From contig JACQRW010000013.1 in the NCBI GenBank assembly GCA_016206285.1, positions 1-37,052 on the forward strand: a stretch of DNA of 37,052 nt, read 5' to 3'. Positions 14,003-21,945 of this stretch are shown here, one piece after another. Origin of the DNA: Candidatus Sungiibacteriota bacterium. Its GTDB lineage: Bacteria; Patescibacteriota; Minisyncoccia; Sungbacterales; HO2-52-23. Every line of letters begins with the position of its first letter. Position 1 is the stretch's first letter. Position numbers and translations under genes: made by a program. The notes below the pieces were generated by a model. It was not told where the DNA came from, did no database searches, and saw only the letters and a list, made by a program, of their open reading frames with translations.

Positions 14003-16585
14003 ATGGCGTATCTTTTTACATCGCAATTTACCCCGTTAGAGAATGCCCCGCGGCAAGCCGCGGAAACACCAGCACGGGGTTCAACGCCCCACGCGAGTTC
14101 TCTAACGGGGTTTACTGGCGCTTTGGCGCTTGACCGCCTGCTGCCCAAAAAAATAAGGGGCGGAGTTGCCGCAATCGTAAACCTTTTGGTCCTGCTTTTG
14201 TGCGTCGGTATGGTCTATAGTATCTTACGCGCGCAGCTTCCCTTGCCGCCGGATAATGTCCTGCCTCTATTTCCATTTTCATTTGCGCACTTGCTTGGCG
14301 TTCTCTTTCTTTTGGTCGCAGTCCGGCTTTTATTTTTTGCGCTCGAAGGTTTTTATCTTGCGCGAATTTTCGGCAATTCAAGCAAGATGTCCGGAGACAA
14401 CATATTGGATCGGCTCACCTATCCCGCAGCTCATATCTGGTACGGCACGGCAAAGTCGGTCCGAAGCATGGATCGCGTGACCGTTCGCGGCCTTGCCCAC
14501 GCATTTGCGGCAGGAGATTTCGGAAAAAATGCCTTACTCCGGCTTGGTATCAGTTCTGCGGAGTATCATGCGGCAATTTCAGTATCCGGCCAGGATGGCG
14601 CAGTACCGGGAGAACCGGCGATTGTCCGGCTTGAAGCATACATACGCGAGCAGGAAGGAGAGGTCACCATTGCGGACATTCTTGAGTTCCTTTTTGCCGA
14701 AGACAAACCATTCCAAAATTTTATATTAAGCAGGCAAGTTACCAAACAAGACCTTGCCGGAACCGGCGCATGGATCGAACGGACATTTGCTCTTAAGAAT
14801 AAAAAGATCCGTTGGTGGTCGCGGGAAAATCTTGGCCGCATCTCGGGAATCGGCAAGCAGTGGTCTTTCGGCTATACCGTTTTTCTCCGGCAATTCGCCC
14901 AGCCTATCGAATCTGCACAAACTCATGAGCTTGTGGGCAAGCAGCGCGAGATCGAATTACTGGAATCGGCATTGCTCAAAACAAGCGGCGCAAATGTCAT
15001 GATTATCGGCGAGCCCGGAATCGGCAAACATACGGTTCTGCAGGGGTTGGCTCGCATGATTGACGAAGGAAAAGTTTTCCCGGATATCGAACATAAAGAA
15101 GTGCTTGCATTATCCGTCGGGCAAGTGCTTGGTGCCGGCAAGACCAAGGGGGAGACGGAAGCTTTATTGCTTCGAATTTTGGCCGAGGCATCCGCTGCCG
15201 GAAATATTATTTTTGCCATTGATGAGTTTCCCGAATTTATCGAATCTCTTGAAAATCTCGGCATTGCTCCCGGAACGCTCCTTGGCCCGTATCTGGCGCA
15301 CCCCGCCATCCACATAGTGGGGCTTGGAACGTCAGCAAATCTTCGTCGCATCCTTGAGCGCGAAAAAGCTCTTGTGGACGAGTTTGTAACAATCGAACTG
15401 ACGGAGCCATCCCCTGCCGACCTTGTTGAGATCATCCAAGATGCGGTACCCGGTCTTGAAGAGTCTCTCAAACACCGAGTTGTGATCACCTATCCCGCAA
15501 TCGCAGCCATTGCCGAAGGCGTAGAACAATATCTCCTGTCCGGCGGCGGCGCACCGGAACGGGCTGCGAGTCTTTTGGAAGAAGTTGCCCATGAGTGTAT
15601 TGCCGGACGCATTCTGTTTTGCACGCGCGAAATCGTACTTGAGTATCTGGAGAAAAAAACCCGCATCCCGCTTGGCGCCATCACTGCCGATGAAAAAGAA
15701 AAATTACTGCATCTGGAAGATGAGATGCACAAGCGCGTGATCAACCAGAAAGACGCCATTGCAGCCATTGCAAACGCGATCCGCCGCACGCGCGCATCCA
15801 TGAGCGATAGCCGCCGTCCCATTGGCACGTTTCTCTTTCTGGGTCCCACCGGCGTAGGCAAGACCGAAACGGCAAAAGCTTTGGCGGCTGTATATTTTGG
15901 CGATGCGGATGCCATGACGCGCTTTGATATGACCGAATACCAGTCTGAAGACGGCCTCACGCGGCTCATAGGCTCCTCTGCGGCAAACCAACACGGCATG
16001 CTCGCAAGCGCCATGCGCTCGACTCCGTATGCGGTAGTGCTGCTTGATGAATTTGAAAAGTCTCATGCCAAAGTGCAGGACCTGTTTCTGCAGATACTGG
16101 ACGAGGGTTTCTTTACCGACGCATTCGGCGAACGCGTAAGCATGCGAAACTGCATTATCATCGCGACATCCAATGCGGGTTCTATTTTTATCCTCGATGC
16201 CCTGAAGAGAAAAATTCCCTTCAATGAAATGCAGGCGGGCGTAATCTCGCATATCCAGTCAAACGGCATTTTCAAGCCGGAGCTGCTCAACCGTTTTGAC
16301 TCGGTGATCGTATTCACTCCGCTCGGACCGGAAGAACTCAAGCAAGTCAGCCGCCTTATGCTTGAAACGCTGGCGCTTCGCCTCAAAAAACAAAATCTCA
16401 ATCTCGTCATCAGCGATGAACTCATTGCTGCGGTTGCTGCCGGCGGCTACAGCGCCACATTCGGCGCGCGCCCTATGCGCCGCTTCATCCAGGACCGCAT
16501 CGAAAAAATAATAGCCGACAAGATCATCGCCGGCTCGCTCAAAGACGGAGACACAATCTCCCTCACCGCTCAAGACCTTTCATAG
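14003..16585 (+). CDS. Membrane-anchored Clp-type AAA+ ATPase (ClpC/ClpB-like)
   Basis: An 860-aa protein with two AAA+ modules. After an N-terminal segment containing a palindromic insertion (about 9-36) come two transmembrane helices (about 53-75 and 90-115), a helical region that may be a divergent Clp N-domain (about 130-300), then D1 with Walker A GEPGIGKHT and Walker B IIFAIDEF. D2 has Walker A GPTGVGKTETAKALA, Walker B VVLLDEFEKSH, sensor 1 ATSNAGS and sensor 2 GARPMRR, as in ClpC/ClpB. D1 has His where Walker A normally has Thr/Ser after GK, so D1 may not hydrolyse ATP. No ClpB middle coiled coil is seen. The membrane anchor suggests unfolding or extraction of membrane or envelope substrates. 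It converges with the cyclase gene, overlapping it by 6 bp. Confidence 0.85.
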   Translation: MAYLFTSQFTPLENAPRQAAETPARGSTPHASSLTGFTGALALDRLLPKKIRGGVAAIVNLLVLLLCVGMVYSILRAQLPLPPDNVLPLFPFSFAHLLGVLFLLVAVRLLFFALEGFYLARIFGNSSKMSGDNILDRLTYPAAHIWYGTAKSVRSMDRVTVRGLAHAFAAGDFGKNALLRLGISSAEYHAAISVSGQDGAVPGEPAIVRLEAYIREQEGEVTIADILEFLFAEDKPFQNFILSRQVTKQDLAGTGAWIERTFALKNKKIRWWSRENLGRISGIGKQWSFGYTVFLRQFAQPIESAQTHELVGKQREIELLESALLKTSGANVMIIGEPGIGKHTVLQGLARMIDEGKVFPDIEHKEVLALSVGQVLGAGKTKGETEALLLRILAEASAAGNIIFAIDEFPEFIESLENLGIAPGTLLGPYLAHPAIHIVGLGTSANLRRILEREKALVDEFVTIELTEPSPADLVEIIQDAVPGLEESLKHRVVITYPAIAAIAEGVEQYLLSGGGAPERAASLLEEVAHECIAGRILFCTREIVLEYLEKKTRIPLGAITADEKEKLLHLEDEMHKRVINQKDAIAAIANAIRRTRASMSDSRRPIGTFLFLGPTGVGKTETAKALAAVYFGDADAMTRFDMTEYQSEDGLTRLIGSSAANQHGMLASAMRSTPYAVVLLDEFEKSHAKVQDLFLQILDEGFFTDAFGERVSMRNCIIIATSNAGSIFILDALKRKIPFNEMQAGVISHIQSNGIFKPELLNRFDSVIVFTPLGPEELKQVSRLMLETLALRLKKQNLNLVISDELIAAVAAGGYSATFGARPMRRFIQDRIEKIIADKIIAGSLKDGDTISLTAQDLS
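14027..14114. mobile_element. 80-bp palindromic element with TTTA duplication inside the AAA+ gene
   Basis: An 80-bp element (14031-14110) has 13-bp perfect inverted ends (CCCCGTTAGAGAA) and an inner CCGCGG/CCGCGG hairpin, and is flanked by TTTA on both sides. Element plus one TTTA equals 84 bp, or 28 codons, so the frame is kept. Removing it restores SQFTGALALD. It is a non-coding MITE or RPE-like insertion translated as part of the protein. Confidence 0.8.
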
Positions 16586-18349
16586 GAGTGTATATACATG
16601 GAGCGGCTCTGCCCGTCCCTTTACTGATACCTCTCCGAGCGAGCGTAATTCATGCGGTTCCCGGAGTTTGTTTTTTGTATTCTCGCTTATGATAAGCGTG
16701 GTTTTGTGTTCTTTATTCAAGCCCTCCAGACGCGAGGCCACGTTTACGGTGTCGCCGATCAGGGTGTAATCAAAGCGAAATTCGGAGCCGATATTACCGA
16801 CCACCGCACGGCCGGTGTGTATGCCGATCCCGATGGCGATTTCCGGATCTCCGGCCGCAGCGAGCTCTTCATTGAGCTTTTTTAGGGCTGCGATCATGCC
16901 TTTTGCCGCAGCAAGCGCGTGGTCGGCCTGGAGCGGGTCGTCAAGCGGCGCGCCCCAGAATGCCATGATTGCATCACCGATGTATTTATCGAGCACTGCC
17001 TCCCGATTCACAATCTCTGCGCTCATGGCCGAGAAATATTTGTTCAGGATACGCACCAGTTCCTGCGGCGAAGTTTTCTCCGAAAGCGTGGTAAACCCGC
17101 GGATGTCGGAAAAAAGCACGGTCACTTCGCGCTCCTCGCCTCCAAGCGCAACTTTTGCCGGATCCACCAGTATCTCTTCAAGCACGCGCGGTGATACGTA
17201 CTTTCCAAACAGCTTTTTGATTTCTTTCCGCTCCCGCTCCCCGCTCAAATACCGGTAGGCAAACAGAGCCGAAGTTGAAAGCAGCCACGCAAAGTGCGTA
17301 TGGAGCATATTTACCACTATGCCATTCTCAAAAAGAACTGCGATTGCGACCATGTATGCAACGCCTGCAGCCACGCTTGCTGCGAGCGGTTTTAAAGACC
17401 GGGGCCAGAGGAAAAAGAAAAGCGCCGGAAGCAGGGCTGCTGCCAGAATCCACAGATACGCGAGAAAAGGCGCCAGAGGAACAAGCCGATATCCCGATTG
17501 CAGCATGGTCACGATTTGCGCCTGCAGCTCGACCCCGGGCATTTCCGTGCCGCGCGAAAACGGAGTCAGTTTGGTGTCGTGGAGATCCGGGGCGGTCACG
17601 CCAATCAGCACGATCTTATCCCGGAGCATTGTTCCGGTTTCTTCTCCGCCGTCCAGAAGCCGCGAGAACGATATTTTTCTGATCGAACCCGGCAATGCCG
17701 AATACGCGATGCGCGGGATCGCATCAAGTTTTTTCTCATCAGGAATCGCATACCCTCCCTGCTTGAGAATTTCATATCCGAATGCAGCCAGCACGCCCGG
17801 CCGCGCGGACGGATACTGCGTAGCGATCAGGAGCGGAAACTTTCGCACGATCCCGTCCGGATCCAGGATAAAATTCGCGTGTCCCAGTGAGACGCGCTCG
17901 ATGTTGTCAATAAAAAGAGCCAACGGCGTTAAGAGATTTTCCGCGCGGGGTGCTTTATCGGTTTCTGAAAGAACAAGCGGGCTTGCCTCAGCCGGAAAAA
18001 CCACCGGATAGGTTATTCCGGCCAATACCGTGCGCAAAGCCGCATCATCTGCCGCTCCCCTGCCGGATGGCTCGGAAAGCATAATATCAACCCCGACCAC
18101 AGCCGGAGGGTTGTTATTCAAAACAGCAAGAGTACGCGCAAATATTTCCCGCGGCCACGGCCATTGTCCGATTTTTTGAAGTGATGCGTCATCAATGGCA
18201 ATGACCACCACATCCGCACTTGCGGGTTTCGGACGCACCAACAGGTCTTCGAAAAAAAACTCAAGACCCTGAAAAAGGCCGAGCCAAAATGAAACCGCCA
18301 CTATGATGCCTGCACAAAGCGTTATGCCAAATGCGCGTATCTTATCCAT
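16580..18349 (-). CDS. CHASE2-domain class III adenylate cyclase
   Basis: Makes a cyclic nucleotide, probably cAMP, in response to an extracytoplasmic signal. The 589-aa protein has an N-terminal helix (about 8-26), an outer CHASE2 sensor (about 30-270, VVVIAIDDASLQKIGQWPWP, VVGVDIMLSEPS), three transmembrane helices (about 290-365), a helical linker and a C-terminal cyclase domain. The cyclase keeps both metal Asp residues (LFSDIRGFT and YIGDAIMAFWG), the substrate Lys (LDKYIGD), Thr in DYTLIGDTVN, and the transition-state Asn/Arg (NVASRLE). The Lys/Thr pair suggests an adenylate cyclase of class IIIb. Its ATG overlaps the fecR stop by 8 bp. No CRP-like cAMP receptor is in the window. Confidence 0.93.
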   Translation of the reverse strand: MDKIRAFGITLCAGIIVAVSFWLGLFQGLEFFFEDLLVRPKPASADVVVIAIDDASLQKIGQWPWPREIFARTLAVLNNNPPAVVGVDIMLSEPSGRGAADDAALRTVLAGITYPVVFPAEASPLVLSETDKAPRAENLLTPLALFIDNIERVSLGHANFILDPDGIVRKFPLLIATQYPSARPGVLAAFGYEILKQGGYAIPDEKKLDAIPRIAYSALPGSIRKISFSRLLDGGEETGTMLRDKIVLIGVTAPDLHDTKLTPFSRGTEMPGVELQAQIVTMLQSGYRLVPLAPFLAYLWILAAALLPALFFFLWPRSLKPLAASVAAGVAYMVAIAVLFENGIVVNMLHTHFAWLLSTSALFAYRYLSGERERKEIKKLFGKYVSPRVLEEILVDPAKVALGGEEREVTVLFSDIRGFTTLSEKTSPQELVRILNKYFSAMSAEIVNREAVLDKYIGDAIMAFWGAPLDDPLQADHALAAAKGMIAALKKLNEELAAAGDPEIAIGIGIHTGRAVVGNIGSEFRFDYTLIGDTVNVASRLEGLNKEHKTTLIISENTKNKLREPHELRSLGEVSVKGRAEPLHVYTLL

Positions 18350-19694
18350 CGGTATTGAGTGAATCCTCTACTTTTGCTTCCACGCGAAAGATAGGGCTTT
18401 TGGCAAGCATTGCTTCTCCGGTTTTTGAGTTTCTCCAGATTGCCGTGACCGTTCCTCGAGCCTCGCCAAATTCGGAAACATCGGGTCCGAGTTCGGCAAT
18501 GAAAATGCCGGGGCTCGCCATTCTGCCGATTGAGCCGATTACGGTCCAGCGCACATCGGCGGTTGCATCGCGCGTCTGGCCGTCCGGTCCGGTAAGGATC
18601 GCTTTAAACTGGATGCGGTCTCCTTCAAGTACGTTTTTGAGATCCGCATTAGCGCGTATCACAAGTTCTGCCGCGCGCTGCGGAACAATACTTGCCTGTT
18701 CCGTTGGCTTTGGTTCCGGCACCGGCACCGGTGCCGGTAACGTTTCTTTTTCCGTCCTGTTTTCTTTTATGATTTCGATGCGTTCCGGGACACTAACGTT
18801 ATTTTTATGTTCACTACCTTCAGATATGGGTTTTTCCGACTGTTCCTCGATTTTAAGTTCTTTCCGAATCTTTGTTCGCAGTTCGTCACGAAGTTTTTTT
18901 GCTTCGTCTCCCCGTGCTTTCAATTGCTCGATTTTCTCATCGTATTTTCTGTCTTCATTTTTGGCGCTCCGTATCCATGGATCCGTAAGAATTTTTGCCG
19001 GCACCTTTTCAACGGCCAGTTTTTTCTTCGATTCTTTGATAAGCGCAATGTCCTTTTCCGCAATTTCAACCAACCTGTCAGGATCCACTACCACTTCGTT
19101 GCCCACTGGTCTGCGCGTTTCAGGATCAATAGCCTGCACCGCAACCGCATGCTCCGCTCCTATGATGCTCGTCTTTCCTTTGGCAATAGCCATGCCAAAA
19201 GCGGTTCCGCGCACAGTTGCCACGGCATTTGAAGTTTTGACTTCCCAGAGAGATCCCGGGGTAAGCAGTGCCAGCACCTTTGACCATACCCTCCCGCTTG
19301 CGAGAAAAATACGTGCGCTCAAGCCCTGATTCTCGGAATCCAGCTTTGCTTCATCAAGCACGATTTTGGTGTTTGCATCAAGGCGCAGTACAGATCCGTC
19401 AGGAAAATAAATGTTGGCAATGCCAAATGTGTCCGTCTCGATCATATTGCCAAGTCCGACTTCGTCTCCGGTTTCGAGTATGCGGCTATCTCCACCGTCT
19501 CGTCCGTCGTATTCAACAGCCCGTGCATGGACTACTTCAATCCATGGCGCGGGCGATGCCGTACCGGAAGTCTTCCCAATTTCCACGGGCACGGGTGCAG
19601 GTGCGGAAGCAGGCATTTTTTTAAACGCAAAAAGAGTGCTGCCGGCGGCAACAACAAATCCCACGACCAGAAATGCTGCAATGCGTGTGCTCAT
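18342..19694 (-). CDS. FecR-domain exported protein with C-terminal Ig-like domain
   Basis: A 450-aa protein anchored or secreted by an N-terminal helix (about 5-24). A Pro-rich linker leads to a FecR domain (about 75-190: DEVGLGNMIETDTFG, FPDGSVLRLDANTKIVLDE, WEVKTSNAVATVRGTAF). Next is a charged coiled coil (about 215-295), a second Pro-rich linker (PAPVPVPEPKP) and a C-terminal beta domain (about 335-440) resembling a bacterial Ig-like fold. FecR domains sense or relay signals outside the membrane. Translational overlap with the CHASE2 cyclase suggests it feeds that sensor. It also carries a large antisense ORF (18331-19329) that I reject. Promoter TTGACA-16-TATTGT lies upstream. Confidence 0.85.
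   Translation of the reverse strand: MSTRIAAFLVVGFVVAAGSTLFAFKKMPASAPAPVPVEIGKTSGTASPAPWIEVVHARAVEYDGRDGGDSRILETGDEVGLGNMIETDTFGIANIYFPDGSVLRLDANTKIVLDEAKLDSENQGLSARIFLASGRVWSKVLALLTPGSLWEVKTSNAVATVRGTAFGMAIAKGKTSIIGAEHAVAVQAIDPETRRPVGNEVVVDPDRLVEIAEKDIALIKESKKKLAVEKVPAKILTDPWIRSAKNEDRKYDEKIEQLKARGDEAKKLRDELRTKIRKELKIEEQSEKPISEGSEHKNNVSVPERIEIIKENRTEKETLPAPVPVPEPKPTEQASIVPQRAAELVIRANADLKNVLEGDRIQFKAILTGPDGQTRDATADVRWTVIGSIGRMASPGIFIAELGPDVSEFGEARGTVTAIWRNSKTGEAMLAKSPIFRVEAKVEDSLNTDG
18721..18738. repeat. 18-bp perfect palindrome in the fecR linker
   Basis: ACCGGCACCGGTGCCGGT encodes part of the Pro/Val linker PAPVPVPEP. It could be another inserted palindrome or just Pro-Val codon repetition. 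Confidence 0.5.
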
Positions 19695-19713
19695 ATATAA
19701 TTACAATGGACAA

Positions 19714-19741
19714 ACAATAGCATGTCCGGGGCCATTGTCAA
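19714..19741 (-). promoter_or_regulatory. Promoter of fecR-cyclase operon
   Basis: Minus strand TTGACA, 16-nt spacer, TATTGT; the expected start is about 13 nt before the fecR ATG. Overlapping inverted repeats ACAATGG/CCATTGT and GGACA/TGTCC surround the -10, which could be an operator or the end of the upstream gene's transcript. Confidence 0.5.
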
Positions 19742-20493
19742 AATTTACCCTGCTGGCCGGGCTCCAATACGCGTATTTCTATTCCCATCGGCTCCAGTAT
19801 TTGTTTTGCCAGCCGATGCCCCGTGTCCGGGTTTTTCAGCATGCCATCATGCACCGGAATACAAATTTTTGGTTTTAACTCCGCCGCATAATCCACCGCT
19901 TCCGCGCTGCGCATCCACGGCGCGGTTACCGGTAGTGCCAAAATCTCCACTGGCTTTGGCAGCCCCACTTTTGCGTTCAGAAACGGGTTGTCCCGGGCAT
20001 AATCCGAAAGCGGCATATGTGCAACCGTGCGTTCATATGTTGCCGGGGGTTCTTTTGCCGTCTCCGTTTCCGTCATATACGGCCGCACAAACGCGTCCCC
20101 GGGATAAAAAAACCGTTTTGCGATAAAGAACCCGGTATTTCGTATCACCGGGATAGTCGAGTGTATCATTGCATGGTCGCGCCCAAATGCCTCGATTGGA
20201 ATATTTTTAATCGCTGTGCTTTCTCCATCCTTTATTTCCTGGTACTCTATTCCCTCCCCTGCAAGCATTTTTCCGGCTCCATCGTTTGTCACGATTTTCG
20301 CTTCCGGATTATTACTCAGGATCATTTTCAAAGATTCCAAGTCCAAATGATCCTGATGCTCATGCGTGATCAAAATAACATCCACATTCCGCACGTCATT
20401 TTGCATGGTCGAATACGATCCCGGATCAATCAATATCCGCGCCCCTCCTTCCTCCACCAGCAAACAACTATGCCCGAATTTCGTGATGTACAT
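19738..20493 (-). CDS. MBL-fold metal-dependent hydrolase, UlaG-like
   Basis: A 251-aa metallo-beta-lactamase-fold hydrolase. The metal motif THEHQDHLD (about 43-51) supplies His, His, Asp and His; later ligands are in GDAF (about 124) and PVHDGML (about 222). The opening MYITKFGHSCLLVEEGGARI and the LIDPG loop are typical of the UlaG/UPF0173 branch of cytoplasmic hydrolases, whose substrates are mostly unknown. There is no signal peptide. It follows the pilin gene after a 42-nt gap on the same strand. Confidence 0.88.
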   Translation of the reverse strand: MYITKFGHSCLLVEEGGARILIDPGSYSTMQNDVRNVDVILITHEHQDHLDLESLKMILSNNPEAKIVTNDGAGKMLAGEGIEYQEIKDGESTAIKNIPIEAFGRDHAMIHSTIPVIRNTGFFIAKRFFYPGDAFVRPYMTETETAKEPPATYERTVAHMPLSDYARDNPFLNAKVGLPKPVEILALPVTAPWMRSAEAVDYAAELKPKICIPVHDGMLKNPDTGHRLAKQILEPMGIEIRVLEPGQQGKF

Positions 20494-20535
20494 AATATGA
20501 TGTTTGTATTTATTACTCGGCTATGCCCACATATA

Positions 20536-21024
20536 TCAACATGAGATGCTTTTGCTTGTAATGGTATTGATATCTGTACCCAAGTAAGGTTCCGTAGTGC
20601 CGATGCAGTTTGTACCCGGTAGCACGCAGGAGATGTATAGTGACGATCCGGAAAGTACCCCGTCACCGCAACTTGGACCGCGCAGAGTGGTTCTGACTAT
20701 CGTCGGGTTCAATGCCCAATTTTCCCAATCATATCCCCAGCCAGGACAGGGACCTTTGGGCCATACTGAAAGGTACGCGGGTACAAATGTCGGACTATTA
20801 CACCAACTACCATCGGGAGCATATGATCCTCCTTGATTGTCCGCATCCAACTCTGCCGCGACTCTGATTTGGTTAAAATCCGCGAGCACTCTCGCGTATC
20901 GCGCCTTTGACCTGGCAGAGTTAAGCGATGCAAGAACAATACTGGCAAGAAGCGAGATGATCGAGATGACCACTAAAAGCTCAATAAGAGTAAACCCTGA
21001 TATATTGCGATGGGATTTGTTCAT
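20536..21024 (-). CDS. Type IV pilin-like protein, cysteine-rich
   Basis: A prepilin with the class III signal ISG|FTLIELLVVISIISLLAS, cut by prepilin peptidase after Gly. The chosen start (MNKSHRNISGF) lies eight codons inside the track ORF and gives a short basic leader, normal for prepilins. The 162-aa product has a hydrophobic N-terminal assembly helix and a short globular domain with six cysteines (SWCNS, GPCPG, PSCGD, ISCVL, TNCIG, SISC), enough for three disulfides. No pilus assembly ATPase, PilC or PilD is nearby, so it is an orphan pilin. It partly overlaps the NUDIX gene end in the track version only. Confidence 0.9.
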   Translation of the reverse strand: MNKSHRNISGFTLIELLVVISIISLLASIVLASLNSARSKARYARVLADFNQIRVAAELDADNQGGSYAPDGSWCNSPTFVPAYLSVWPKGPCPGWGYDWENWALNPTIVRTTLRGPSCGDGVLSGSSLYISCVLPGTNCIGTTEPYLGTDINTITSKSISC

Positions 21025-21040
21025 TCGGTTTTTGAAAATT

Positions 21041-21445
21041 CTATACAATAAGCCCCTTCATCTTCAGATCATCAAAGATCAACTTATCAACGGGAGAGCT
21101 TTTTTCTTTTCCCTCGTACCCGAACCACGCATATTCTTCAATCTCGGCCGCCGGCTGTATGTCTCCGGTGAAGTCGCTTGTATAGCACGTCATTCGCACC
21201 ATGGTCCCCTCGGGCTTGCCATGCGCCTGCGCCTCAAACGTCCCAAAAAGGCTGATAGACTCCGGCACGATATCAATGCTCAACTCCTCCTTGATCTCCC
21301 GTATCAATGCCTGTGCATCAGTCTCGTTCCCCTCCCGCTTGCCGCCTGGAATATACCACGTATCCTTTCCCTGCGACCTCGTACTCAAAATCCTCCCATC
21401 CTTCACATAAATCCACGCAAGCTTATCAATGTAGTTATGTTCCAT
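21041..21445 (-). CDS. NUDIX hydrolase
   Basis: A 134-aa NUDIX-fold hydrolase of nucleoside diphosphate-linked compounds. The Nudix box GGKREGNETDAQALIREIKE then ELSIDI fits GX5EX7REUXEEXGU except that Ser replaces the last Gly; the metal-binding REXXEE residues are intact. PEGTMVRMTCY and a C-terminal IEEYAWFG segment are common in the family. The substrate is unknown; MutT-like dNTP cleaning or nucleotide-sugar hydrolysis are possible. A lone DnaA-box-like TTATCCACA lies just upstream. Confidence 0.9.
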   Translation of the reverse strand: MEHNYIDKLAWIYVKDGRILSTRSQGKDTWYIPGGKREGNETDAQALIREIKEELSIDIVPESISLFGTFEAQAHGKPEGTMVRMTCYTSDFTGDIQPAAEIEEYAWFGYEGKEKSSPVDKLIFDDLKMKGLIV

Positions 21446-21473
21446 ACTTATTTGAGTTATCCACAGGCCACAC

Positions 21474-21501
21474 TTGACTTTTCTCTGTCTTCATGTATAC
21501 T
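21474..21501 (+). promoter_or_regulatory. Strong plus-strand promoter facing the toxin gene
   Basis: TTGACT, 16-nt spacer and TATACT, each 5 of 6 matches to consensus. It points into the 3' end of the PemK/MazF gene on the other strand, where no plus-strand gene exists; see the small RNA entry. Confidence 0.6.
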
Positions 21502-21945
21502 TTAATTACTTTTGGGATTACCCACTGATCCAAGGCTTCGGCTTTGGTGATTACTGGAAAGCTCGAGCAATGCCTCGAGTTTTTCTTTTACCTTATCGAA
21601 GTCATTTCGATCAAGTGTCGTAAGGCGTCTCTGGAATCTGTTTGTGCTAAACATTCGTATCTGATGTAAAAGCGCGTATTGCGTTTCGCCGTGAATGGTA
21701 ATGTCGGCGAACCAAGAACCTATTTTCTTCTGAGTAGAAAGGGGAATACCGACACAACCCGTAGCAGAAAGCTTTTTAAGTACAAGAATCGGCCGCCTGA
21801 ATGTGTCTCCCTTACCACATGACTCATTGGATATGTTGAGACCGATAGCACACCACCAAATCTCTCCCTCTTTAAAAAGGAATCTTTCCTGTGCTTTCTC
21901 AAGCTCTTTTTTGCAGCCATTCCATTGATCAAAGTTCTTTTCCAT
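21502..21945 (-). CDS. PemK/MazF-like toxin (endoribonuclease)
   Basis: A 147-aa PemK/MazF-fold protein. The family signature is KEGEIWWCAIGLNI (about 25-38), FRRPILVLKKL (about 49-59) and a GIPLST strand (about 66-71), followed by LLHQIRMFSTNRFQRRLTTL, the C-terminal segment of the fold. Such toxins cleave mRNA. No antitoxin gene adjoins it: upstream is the aldehyde dehydrogenase gene (overlap 17 bp), downstream NUDIX. The last 18 residues (SSNHQSRSLGSVGNPKSN) form a tail beyond the usual domain end and lie opposite a hairpin-rich plus-strand unit with its own promoter. Expression with the dehydrogenase is likely. Confidence 0.82.
   Translation of the reverse strand: MEKNFDQWNGCKKELEKAQERFLFKEGEIWWCAIGLNISNESCGKGDTFRRPILVLKKLSATGCVGIPLSTQKKIGSWFADITIHGETQYALLHQIRMFSTNRFQRRLTTLDRNDFDKVKEKLEALLELSSNHQSRSLGSVGNPKSN
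21508..21589 (+). ncRNA. Candidate small RNA antisense to the toxin gene 3' end
   Basis: Downstream of a TTGACT-16-TATACT promoter the plus strand can fold CCAAGGC-UUCG-GCUUUGG (21530-21547), whose cUUCGg is a very stable RNA tetraloop, and then CUCGAG-CAAUGC-CUCGAG followed by UUUUUCUUUU (21562-21589), an intrinsic terminator. The unit would be about 80 nt and complementary to the last codons of the toxin mRNA. Caution: the terminator stem is also the conserved KLEALLEL coding region, so it could be coincidental. Confidence 0.4.

Noticed and set aside
18331-19329. 332-aa plus-strand ORF opposite fecR
   Set aside because: Ser/Phe-rich translation typical of an antisense shadow. The minus frame has a clear FecR domain, signal helix and coupling to the cyclase gene.
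21457-21465. TTATCCACA, a perfect DnaA box
   Set aside because: A single box with no cluster, no AT-rich unwinding element and no dnaA or dnaN nearby; not an origin.
21435-21494. 19-codon ORF (MKTEKSQVWP...) overlapping the NUDIX start
   Set aside because: It has no ribosome site and no sign of codon constraint; coupling to NUDIX is possible but unsupported.
20837-21505. 222-aa plus-strand ORF opposite the NUDIX gene
   Set aside because: A shadow of the NUDIX and pilin genes; no family features and no ribosome site.
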